Assembly (NCBI GenBank): GCA_903909505.1
Contig: CAIVVZ010000110.1
Location: forward strand, 1-39,387
DNA length: 39,387 nucleotides
Origin: an uncultured Desulfobacteraceae bacterium
GTDB taxonomy: Bacteria; Desulfobacterota; Desulfobacteria; Desulfobacterales; Desulfatirhabdiaceae
Reading direction: 5' to 3'
Shown here: positions 1 through 6,833 of the stretch, piece by piece
Numbering within the stretch: position 1 is the first letter of the stretch
Layout of the letters: each line of letters opens with the position of its first letter
The notes under the pieces: model-generated
Databases searched by the model: none
Told to the model about the DNA's origin: nothing
Seen by the model: only the letters and a program-made list of their open reading frames with translations
Made by a program: the position numbers and the translations under genes

Positions 1-270
1 ATTCATAAACAGTCCAAATTTTCTCCGGGCATAATAATTACCTTCCAGGTAATGGCATTCGCCGGGATGTCACCCGGACACCCAGACCGCATCGGCCCCT
101 TCACTCAGCGCCGAGAGGAAAAATTTTGGACTCATTCGGCCCGTGCAGGGAATTCGGATCACCCGGATATTGGGCGGATATTCCATTCGGCCAACCCCGG
201 CCAGATCCGCCGCCCCGTAACTGCACCAGTTGCATAGAAAACTGACGATTTTGGGTTCAAACTCGGTCAT
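1..270 (-). CDS. mvhD: Selenocysteine-containing MvhD/VhuD-type electron-transfer subunit (5' part; runs off the window)
   Basis: MvhD-family [2Fe-2S] protein, which links HdrA to a partner oxidoreductase. The ATG at 270 follows a good AAAGGAG site and gives MTEFEP, matching the paralogue at 19603; the upstream TTG at 291 is less likely. Cys13, Cys16 and Cys42 are conserved. After residue 66 the frame meets TGA (70-72). Reading continues in frame to position 1 with HPGECHY followed by NYYARRK, which aligns with the HPGDCHY and FKARRR segments of the paralogue. The TGA sits exactly at the family Cys (Cys67 in the paralogue), so I read it as selenocysteine (U67), as known for methanogen VhuD. 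A hairpin with its loop 22 nt after the TGA supports recoding. It is the last visible gene of the NuoEF/HdrA operon. The C-terminal half lies outside the window. A plain nonsense mutation is the alternative but is less likely, because family-specific residues continue past the TGA. Confidence 0.88.
37..53 (-). promoter_or_regulatory. Bacterial SECIS-like hairpin after the mvhD TGA
   Basis: On the minus strand the arms ATTACC and GGTAAT form a perfect 6-bp stem closing the loop TGGAA. Twenty-two nucleotides separate the TGA (70-72) from the loop. A G within the first two loop bases and a loop 16-37 nt after the UGA are the usual criteria for bacterial SECIS elements, and both are met. The hairpin lies inside the coding sequence, as expected for bacteria. 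Confidence 0.72.
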
Positions 271-354
271 TATCTTAACTCCTTTACCCAAACGCCGGCC
301 GCCTTAGAGGATGCGATCCTTTGAGGCTGATGCCGGCCATTTCAGGTCCATAAA

Positions 355-3300
355 TTAAACAGCTTCATTCAGCGCAAATATCTGCGCAAATATCTGATCG
401 TTGTCAAAGCCTTTCAGCCGAATGGCCCCGGACCTGCAGGAAGCCACGCAAAGCCCACAGCCCTTGCAAAGCACCGGATTGATCTGGGCCTTCCCCGGGT
501 TGAAGCGTGCGGCTTCCTCGATAAACGAGGGCGCGGAATACGGACAGATCGACACGCACACCCCGCATGAACTGCAGGTTGTCGGAACAACCTCGGCAAT
601 CGTGCCGCTGGTTTGAATGATTTCACGGGCCAGCAGCGTAACCGCACGGGAGGCGGCCGCCTTCCCCTGGACAATGGATTCGTCGATGGGCTTGGGATAA
701 TGGGCCATGCCGCACAGAAACACGCCGTCGGTTGCAAATTCTGACGGCCCCAACTTGGCGTGTCGTTCCACAAAAAAGCCGTCGGCGTTCAGCGGAACTT
801 TAAAGAAATTCGCCAGTTTCTCATCCCGGTTCGGGACAATCGCCGTGGCCAGGGTAATCAGATCGGTATCCAGTTCAAGGGGACGTCCCAGAATATGATC
901 CTTCACCCGAACCGTCAATCGGCCGTTGTCCACCGCTACCTGGGGTTTGTCATCCACGGAAAAACGGATAAAAATAACCCCGTTTTCCCTGGCTTCTTTA
1001 TAGAGATATTCCCGCTCGCCATAAGTTCGGATATCCCGGTATAACACATAGACATTCATATCCGGGTTCCGGTGTTTCAGCTCCAGAGCATTCTCAACGG
1101 AATGGGTACAGCAGACACGGGAGCAATAGGGGCGCTCCGGCTCCCTGGAACCCACGCACTGGATAAAGACCGCTGACTTTAGCGCCTTGAGCATGGGGTC
1201 GTCGTTCATGAACTTGCGGTCCAGCTCCAGACTGGTCAATATCCTTGCATCCTTGCCGTAGGCATACTCGGAAGGCATCAGGGGGGTGGCGCCGGTGGCG
1301 ATCACCGCAACGCCGTGCTCCAGAACATCTTCCTTCCCTTTTGTGCTCAGGGTGCTTTTAAAGCTTCCCACAAATCCATCCACCTGAACAAGATCCGATT
1401 CAAGATGCAAATGAATCCGTTCATTTTTCTGGATGTCCCGAATCATTTCAGATAGTTTTTCCTGAACATTCTCGCCTTTGGCCGTATGGTAAAGATTTCG
1501 GGCTTGTCCTCCCAGTTGGCTACTTTTTTCAACCAGATGGGTTTCATAACCCTGGTGTGCCAGGCTTTGGGCCGCAGCCATGCCGGAAATACCGCCGCCG
1601 ATGACCAGCGCGGACGGCTTGATCTGAAGATCGGATTCCTTGAGCGGCAAGGTCAGAGCCACTTTGGCAACCGCCGAACGCACCAGATCCTTGGCCTTTT
1701 GCGTGGCTTTTTCAGGACATGTTTTATGAACCCAGGAATCGTGATTCCGGATATTGGCCATTTCAAACAAATATTTGTTGAGACCGGCGTTGATCAGGGT
1801 TTCCTGGAACAGGGGTTCATGGGTTTTGGGGGTACAGGCAGCCACAACGATCCGGTTCAGGTTTTTCTGTTTGATGATGCTGACCAGATTGTCCTGGGTA
1901 TCCTGAGAGCAGGAATACAGATTATCGGTTGCAAATTCCACAAAGGGAAGGGTTGCCGCATACTCCGCAACTGAAGGAACATTGACGACACCGGCAATGT
2001 TGATGCCGCATCTGCAGACGAATACGCCAATCCTGGGGCGCTCTCCGGCCACATTGATCTCCGGAACAATCTCCTTTGCCCGGGTAAGGGTATTTCTTGC
2101 CAGGCTGAGACTCTCTCCCGCCACTGCTGCCGCAGCGCTGGCGTCGATAACCGATTGCGGAATATCCTTGGGTCCCTGGAAGGCGCCGCACACATAGATG
2201 CCTTCTCTTGAAGTACTCACCGGTTCAAATGAAGTGGTCTGGCAGAAATTGCCCGCAGTCAGATCGATGTCCAGTTGTTTGGCCAGGCTGACAACATCCG
2301 GGTTTATTTCCATTCCCACGGACAGCACGATCTGATCAAAAACTTCCGTAACCGTCTCGCCGCTTTCGGTAATATAGCGGATACTTAAATCATCGGTTCC
2401 GGCAACCGGATCAATGGTATGCACCCGGCTGCGGATAAACCTCACCCCATGTTTATCCTTGGCCGTATTGTAAAAGCGCTCGAAATCCTTGCCGTGGGTA
2501 CGCATATCCATGTAAAATATCGCACAATCCAGATCGCTTCCCGCGTGCTCCTTGGCAATCACGGCTTCCTTGATGGCATACATGCAGCAGACCGAGGAGC
2601 AGTAGGCATGATCGCATTTGTTCATGTCCCGGGAACCTACGCACTGGAACCAGGCGATTTTTTTAGGCTCTTTATGATCCGAGAGGCGCACCAGATGTCC
2701 GGCTGTGGGGCCGGAGGCCGACAGAATCCGCTCCATTTCCATGGCGGTAACGACATTGGGATGTTTGGCGTATCCATAGGCGTCAAATTTCGAGGGATCA
2801 AAGGGCTGATACCCAGGCGCCAGAATGATGGAACCGACATTTAACTCCACCACCTCATCCTGCATGGTATGATCAATGGCGTTCACCCCGCAGAATTCGG
2901 TACAGACCTTGCATCCGCCGGTTTTAAAATGGATACAGACCGACCGGTCGATGACCGGAGTGTTGGGTACGGCCTGGGCATAGGGAACATATACCGGTTT
3001 TCGGCCCTTCAGTCCCATATCGTATTCCGAAGGAATGGCCTTGAAAGTATGGGCGCTGACCTGTTCGCGGATTTTTTCCAGCGTGATGTGCCCAGTGGGG
3101 CAGACCGAGGCGCATGCGCCGCAGGCCATACAGACATCGCTCTGAATATGAAACGGCGTATCCACCTTCATATCCACGCCACGACCGGTCAGGCTGATCG
3201 CGCTGTTTCCCATGCGGGTGCAGATTCGCGTGCAGAGGCCGCAAAGGATGCAGGTATCCGCTTCTTTTTTGAACCGGGTTTCCGAAATGCCGTATTTTTT

Positions 3301-3618
3301 CCCCAATTCCTTGAGAACCGGTACATCCGGACACCGGGCCATCAACAATTCCACGATCAGCTTGCGGCCCTGATGCACCTCTTCGGTATCGGTTTTAACC
3401 TCCATGCCTTCCCAGATGGGATAATTGCAGGAGGTCACAAAACGGGTTCTTCGTCCGTCAAAAAGCTCGACTGTGCACAGCCGGCACATTCCGGCCGGCT
3501 CCAGGGCTTTATGATGGCAAAGGGTTGGAATATCGACCCCATATTTCTGGGCAACCTGGAGGATATACTGCCCTTCCTCCCCCTGAACTGTTTTACCATT
3601 GAGTTTGAATGTGATCAT
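355..3618 (-). CDS. hdrA: NuoG/HoxU-like N-terminus fused to a partial and a complete HdrA: FAD iron-sulfur oxidoreductase, 1087 aa
   Basis: Large cytoplasmic iron-sulfur flavoprotein. In order: a [2Fe-2S] ferredoxin domain (C34, C45, C48, C64); a NuoG-type segment; two 4Fe-4S motifs (CILCGLCTRIC near 123, CMACGACASVCP near 163); then the back half of an HdrA starting at RKPVYVPYAQAVP, with C228/C236/C239/C243 and a CVGSRD...CCMYAI motif; then a complete second HdrA with its N-terminal CRCGINIAG domain (about 530), FAD motif GGGISGM (about 670), CVGSREPERPYC and two C-terminal 4Fe-4S clusters (about 1014 and 1050). The first HdrA copy has no FAD-binding Rossmann segment here; that piece is encoded separately at 6078-6485. 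ATG at 3618 preferred over TTG at 3621; AAGGGA lies upstream. It probably receives electrons from NuoEF and passes them to MvhD or HdrBC-type partners (inference). Confidence 0.9.
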   Translation of the reverse strand: MITFKLNGKTVQGEEGQYILQVAQKYGVDIPTLCHHKALEPAGMCRLCTVELFDGRRTRFVTSCNYPIWEGMEVKTDTEEVHQGRKLIVELLMARCPDVPVLKELGKKYGISETRFKKEADTCILCGLCTRICTRMGNSAISLTGRGVDMKVDTPFHIQSDVCMACGACASVCPTGHITLEKIREQVSAHTFKAIPSEYDMGLKGRKPVYVPYAQAVPNTPVIDRSVCIHFKTGGCKVCTEFCGVNAIDHTMQDEVVELNVGSIILAPGYQPFDPSKFDAYGYAKHPNVVTAMEMERILSASGPTAGHLVRLSDHKEPKKIAWFQCVGSRDMNKCDHAYCSSVCCMYAIKEAVIAKEHAGSDLDCAIFYMDMRTHGKDFERFYNTAKDKHGVRFIRSRVHTIDPVAGTDDLSIRYITESGETVTEVFDQIVLSVGMEINPDVVSLAKQLDIDLTAGNFCQTTSFEPVSTSREGIYVCGAFQGPKDIPQSVIDASAAAAVAGESLSLARNTLTRAKEIVPEINVAGERPRIGVFVCRCGINIAGVVNVPSVAEYAATLPFVEFATDNLYSCSQDTQDNLVSIIKQKNLNRIVVAACTPKTHEPLFQETLINAGLNKYLFEMANIRNHDSWVHKTCPEKATQKAKDLVRSAVAKVALTLPLKESDLQIKPSALVIGGGISGMAAAQSLAHQGYETHLVEKSSQLGGQARNLYHTAKGENVQEKLSEMIRDIQKNERIHLHLESDLVQVDGFVGSFKSTLSTKGKEDVLEHGVAVIATGATPLMPSEYAYGKDARILTSLELDRKFMNDDPMLKALKSAVFIQCVGSREPERPYCSRVCCTHSVENALELKHRNPDMNVYVLYRDIRTYGEREYLYKEARENGVIFIRFSVDDKPQVAVDNGRLTVRVKDHILGRPLELDTDLITLATAIVPNRDEKLANFFKVPLNADGFFVERHAKLGPSEFATDGVFLCGMAHYPKPIDESIVQGKAAASRAVTLLAREIIQTSGTIAEVVPTTCSSCGVCVSICPYSAPSFIEEAARFNPGKAQINPVLCKGCGLCVASCRSGAIRLKGFDNDQIFAQIFALNEAV

Positions 3619-3636
3619 CAATCGGTTCCCTTATAT

Positions 3637-5490
3637 TTATCGAATCACAATTGCGTCAAATTTGCAGGCTTCGTAACAAATGCCGCATTTGATGCACTTG
3701 GTCTGATCAAGTTGATGGGGCTGTTTTTTCTCTCCTGCAATCGCTTCTTGCGGGCATTTACGAGCACAGGACTGGCATCCGGTGCAGGCTTCAGCGTCAA
3801 TTTCATAATGAAAGAGCGGCTTGCACACCCCCGCGGGGCATTTCTTGTCCCGAATATGGGCTTCATATTCATCCCGGAAATACAAAAGCGTGGTCAATAC
3901 CGGATTGGGCGCGGATGTTCCCAGGCCGCAAAGTGAAAATTTCTGAATCATACTGCCCAGCTCTTCCAGTATTTCGATGTCGCCTTCCTTGCCGTTTCCC
4001 TGACAGATGCTGGTCAGGATCTCAAGCATCTGCTTGATGCCTTCCCGGCAGGGATTGCACTGACCACAGGATTCTTCCTTGAGAAAATCCAGAAAATACC
4101 GGGCCACATCCACCATACAGGTGTCCTGATCCATGACGATCATACCGCCGGATCCCATGATGGAGCCGACCTTGGACAATTCGTCAAAATCGACCCCGAG
4201 ATCGAGAAATCGCTCCGGAATACAGCCTCCGGACGGCCCTCCGGTTTGGACCGCTTTGAATTTCTTTTTTTTGGGAATGCCGCCGCCGATATCAAAAATG
4301 ATGGTTCGAAGGCTGGTTCCCATGGGAACTTCCACAAGACCCGTGTTAACCACCTTGCCGACCAGAGAGAAGATTTTGGTTCCCTTGCTGTGCTTGGTGC
4401 CGATTGCCGCATACCAGTCCGCGCCCTTGTTGATGATGATCGGTACATTGGCCCAGGTTTCCACGTTGTTGAGGTTTGACGGACCGTCCTTGAACCCTTT
4501 TTCAACCGTGTGAACATATTTTGCGCGGGGCCTGCCCGGACTGCCTTCCAGGGATGCCATCAGCGCAGTGGACTCGCCGCAGACAAATGCGCCGCCACCC
4601 CGGCTGATATGAATATCAAAATCAAAGCCGGAGCCCAGAATGTTCTGACCGAGCAAACCGTATTCACGGGCCTTATCCAGGGCGATGGTCAGATTGGTCA
4701 CGGCCAGCGGATATTCGTGCCGAACGTAGACGTAGCCTTCATGGGAACCAATGGCAATGGCGCCGACAATCATCCCCTCGATGACGCTGTGAGGATTTCC
4801 CTCCAGCAGACTGCGGTCCATATAAGCGCCGGGATCCCCTTCATCCGCATTGCAGATGATGTATCGCGTGCCGTGATGTTTCCGGCAGGTATCCCACTTG
4901 ATGCCTGTCGGAAAGCCTCCGCCGCCCCGCCCCCGAAGTCCGGATTTCTTGATTTCGGCAATGATTTTCTCCGGCGTCAAGTCAAAAAGGGATTTGGCCA
5001 TAGCGCTGTACCCGCCGACGGCTATATAATCGTCAATGCTGGTCGGATCGATGAGTCCGTTGTTGCCGAAGATGATACGCTGCTGAAGTTTGTAAAACGG
5101 AATGTCATGCTCGAGGGTAATCTTGGCCTTTGACGCCGGATCTTTGAAAATCAGGGATTGAACCAGTTCGTTATTTTTTATGGTTTTTTCCACAATTTCA
5201 GACATGTGTTCCGGTTTGACCTGAGGATAGAATATGCCTTGCGGATGAATGACCATGATCGGCCCTTTTTCGCAAAAACCGTGACATCCGGTCAGCTTGA
5301 CCTCAACCTCTTCAGTCAGATTCTGCAGGGCCAACTCCGCCATCAGGGCCTGATGAACTTTTGCAGTACCATAGGCACCACATCCAGAGCCTGCGCAAAG
5401 TGAAATCAGTTTCTTTTTGCCATGGGACTGGGCGGACTTGAGTTTGTCCTGAAATTTCTCCAGGGATTCCCGATTCGATAAAATTGCCAT
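3637..5490 (-). CDS. nuoF: NuoF-like NAD(P)H-binding flavoprotein subunit, 617 aa
   Basis: NuoF/HoxF/HydB-type subunit that binds NAD(H) and FMN. An N-terminal thioredoxin-like [2Fe-2S] domain carries C32, C37, C69 and C73. The glycine-rich nucleotide/FMN motif GRGGGGFPTG lies near residue 187. An SLBB region follows, then the 4Fe-4S motif CGQCNPCREG near 475. The C-terminus carries two extra ferredoxin motifs (CTGCQSCARKCP, CIKCGICYEACK). This extended layout is typical of soluble bifurcating hydrogenase or NADH modules rather than of respiratory complex I. No other complex I subunits are present. It lies 18 nt after nuoE and 18 nt before the HdrA chimera, so it is co-transcribed. Probable role: NADH oxidation or NAD+ reduction coupled to the Hdr flavoprotein. 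Confidence 0.93.
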   Translation of the reverse strand: MAILSNRESLEKFQDKLKSAQSHGKKKLISLCAGSGCGAYGTAKVHQALMAELALQNLTEEVEVKLTGCHGFCEKGPIMVIHPQGIFYPQVKPEHMSEIVEKTIKNNELVQSLIFKDPASKAKITLEHDIPFYKLQQRIIFGNNGLIDPTSIDDYIAVGGYSAMAKSLFDLTPEKIIAEIKKSGLRGRGGGGFPTGIKWDTCRKHHGTRYIICNADEGDPGAYMDRSLLEGNPHSVIEGMIVGAIAIGSHEGYVYVRHEYPLAVTNLTIALDKAREYGLLGQNILGSGFDFDIHISRGGGAFVCGESTALMASLEGSPGRPRAKYVHTVEKGFKDGPSNLNNVETWANVPIIINKGADWYAAIGTKHSKGTKIFSLVGKVVNTGLVEVPMGTSLRTIIFDIGGGIPKKKKFKAVQTGGPSGGCIPERFLDLGVDFDELSKVGSIMGSGGMIVMDQDTCMVDVARYFLDFLKEESCGQCNPCREGIKQMLEILTSICQGNGKEGDIEILEELGSMIQKFSLCGLGTSAPNPVLTTLLYFRDEYEAHIRDKKCPAGVCKPLFHYEIDAEACTGCQSCARKCPQEAIAGEKKQPHQLDQTKCIKCGICYEACKFDAIVIR

Positions 5491-5508
5491 GATATCTAAT
5501 AACCTCCG

Positions 5509-6003
5509 TTACGCCGTGCCGTTAAGAGGCAAGTTTTTATAATCGTCAATGACTTTTCCCGCGGATGTTCGGTCAAGACCGCCATATGTTTCCTTGTTAA
5601 CCGTAATGACGGGCCCGGATGCGCAGCAACCGATGCATCGCACAGCCTTCAGCGTAAAGAGTCTGTCCGCAGTGGTCTGGCCTTCCTGAATACCCAGTTT
5701 CTGCTGCAAGGTTTCGGTGATTTTTTCCGCGCCCCGAACATGGCATGCGGTACCCGTGCACACACTGACGATATACTTGCCTCTTGGCTCAAGACTGATG
5801 GTCTTGTAAAATGTGGCCACACTATAGATCAGGCTTTTTTTGACGCCGAGTCGGTCAACCAGAATCGGGATGATCGCGGGGGGAACATGACTGTAAATGT
5901 CACTGATGTCCTGCATGATCATCAGCAGAGCTTCTTTGTTCCCTTGATAATGGGTAATGATGTCATCGATTTTTTTCAAATCAATTTGAATGGTAGGTTC
6001 CAT
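5509..6003 (-). CDS. nuoE: NuoE-like [2Fe-2S] subunit, 164 aa
   Basis: Thioredoxin-like [2Fe-2S] protein of the NuoE/HydC family. The four ligands are C82, C87 (CTGTAC) and C123, C127 (CIGCC), in the family spacing C-x4-C...C-x3-C. The length of 164 aa is usual. It relays electrons between the FMN of the downstream NuoF-like subunit and other clusters. Start ATG at 6003 with AAAGGA upstream. It lies between the short Sec-HdrA gene (74-nt gap) and nuoF. Confidence 0.93.
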   Translation of the reverse strand: MEPTIQIDLKKIDDIITHYQGNKEALLMIMQDISDIYSHVPPAIIPILVDRLGVKKSLIYSVATFYKTISLEPRGKYIVSVCTGTACHVRGAEKITETLQQKLGIQEGQTTADRLFTLKAVRCIGCCASGPVITVNKETYGGLDRTSAGKVIDDYKNLPLNGTA

Positions 6004-6077
6004 GAGACTGAAATCCTTTGGATCAAATTATCGTATCCGATAATGTCATTAATGATAATTTATTGATGGACACGGAA

Positions 6078-6485
6078 CTATGCGGCTGATGGGCTGTTCG
6101 CGACTGTCTGGCATACCACCGGGCAGTTTTCCACACAGGCGCCACAACCCGTGCATAGATCCATCCTGATGCTGCGGGCGCGTTTTCGCACCTTGACTTT
6201 AAAATTGCCCGGAACGCCATCAACAGACTCCAGATCCGCATAGGTAATCAGTTCAATATTCAGATGCCGGCCGACCTCGACCAGTACAGGGGAAATAATT
6301 CACATGGCGCAGTCATTGGTCGGGAAGGTCTTGTCCAACTGGGACATGACCCCGCCAATGGATGGGGATTTTTCAAGAAGATACACATAATAGCCTGAAT
6401 TGGCCAGATCCAGAGCGGATTGCATTCCGGCAATGCCGCCACCGACAACCAAGACAGACCCGATAGCAGGGTTTCCGTTCGACAT
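6078..6485 (-). CDS. hdrA: Selenocysteine-containing HdrA N-terminal (FAD-binding) protein, 135 aa
   Basis: Short HdrA module. It starts at ATG 6485 (AGGAGA upstream) and shows the FAD motif [14 protein letters not shown] near residue 15 and [18 protein letters not shown], then TGA at 6300-6302. Reading on in frame gives [20 protein letters not shown] and then the 4Fe-4S motif [12 protein letters not shown], ending at TAG (6078-6080). HdrA proteins have Cys at the TGA position (DCAMC followed by a conserved SPxLVEVGRH segment), so the TGA is read as selenocysteine (U62). Sec-containing HdrA is known in methanogens. A SECIS-like hairpin follows. The protein stops where a normal HdrA would continue; the continuation is found inside the 355-3618 product. 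It heads the operon. Without recoding it would be a 61-aa fragment lacking any iron-sulfur site. Confidence 0.87.
6267..6284 (-). promoter_or_regulatory. Bacterial SECIS-like hairpin after the hdrA TGA
   Basis: On the minus strand CTGGTC pairs with GGCCGG (6 bp including two G-U pairs) around the loop GAGGTC. The loop begins 21 nt after the TGA (6300-6302). The loop contains AGGUC, also found in the E. coli fdhF SECIS loop. The geometry agrees with the second SECIS candidate in this operon (loop 22 nt after its TGA). Confidence 0.72.
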
Positions 6486-6516
6486 GATTCGCTTCTCCTA
6501 TGCTTTGCATTATTAA

Positions 6517-6548
6517 AAACGTCAGGGACGTTTGGTTTCAATTGAAAC
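6517..6548. promoter_or_regulatory. Two adjacent palindromes, possible operator of the Sec-hdrA operon
   Basis: AAACGTC-AGG-GACGTTT (6517-6533) is directly followed by the perfect 14-nt palindrome GTTTCAATTGAAAC (6535-6548). They lie 32-63 bases upstream of the hdrA start, between a possible promoter and the gene. Their position suits a repressor or activator site; the binding protein is unknown. Confidence 0.4.
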
Positions 6549-6556
6549 AAAGTGTT

Positions 6557-6585
6557 TAACTAACCTCAGAAAATTTTCTTGTCAA
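6557..6585 (-). promoter_or_regulatory. Possible sigma70 promoter of the Sec-hdrA/nuoEF operon
   Basis: On the minus strand a perfect TTGACA (6580-6585) is followed after 17 nt by TAGTTA (6557-6562), a poor -10. Transcription would start near 6550 and run through the two palindromes. The -35 is good and the -10 is weak. Confidence 0.3.
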
Positions 6586-6788
6586 TAGATTTTCCCAAGA
6601 AACATATCGAAACGGAAGGGTTCATCATCGGGGAATGATAGAGGATTTTGAAATATTTGGAGATTGTCGCGAAAAAGCAAAAGGGTATGGGGTATGGGCT
6701 GCTGAACAAGATTTCAGCAGCCAGAGGGCCATGACCTGTCGGTCACCAGCGAAGTACGAAAAAAAACCCAAAAGAGGGTGTTCAAAAC

Positions 6789-6822
6789 GCAATCGGCTGA
6801 AATGACAGTTTCAGCCGATTGC
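6789..6822 (-). terminator. Rho-independent terminator of the tandem-receiver gene
   Basis: A perfect 14-bp stem, GCAATCGGCTGAAA (6789-6802) with TTTCAGCCGATTGC (6809-6822), and a 6-nt loop. On the minus strand it is followed by GTTTTG. It begins 11 bases after the stop codon of the minus-strand gene ending at 6834. The run of A after it on the plus strand means it could act in either direction. Confidence 0.75.
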
Positions 6823-6833
6823 AAAAAACGGAT

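Larger units (their letters stand above)
6486..6833. other. Intergenic control region upstream of the Sec-hdrA/nuoEF operon
   Basis: No gene seen in 348 bases. It holds two adjacent inverted repeats just upstream of the hdrA start, a weak sigma70-like promoter, a 10-bp hairpin (GGCTGCTGAA at 6697-6706 with TTCAGCAGCC at 6713-6722), a short G-rich repeat stretch (GGGTATGGGGTATGGG near 6683) and the terminator of the 6834-8498 gene. Confidence 0.6.

Noticed and set aside
2869..3936. Long plus-strand reading frame of 355 codons
   Set aside because: It is antisense to the HdrA chimera and NuoF, whose motifs are clear. Its translation shows no recognisable motifs.
1..6485. The TGA codons at 70-72 and 6300-6302 as signs of pseudogenes
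   Set aside because: Both fall exactly on a family Cys position, homology continues in frame past them, and each is followed by a SECIS-like hairpin at the right distance.
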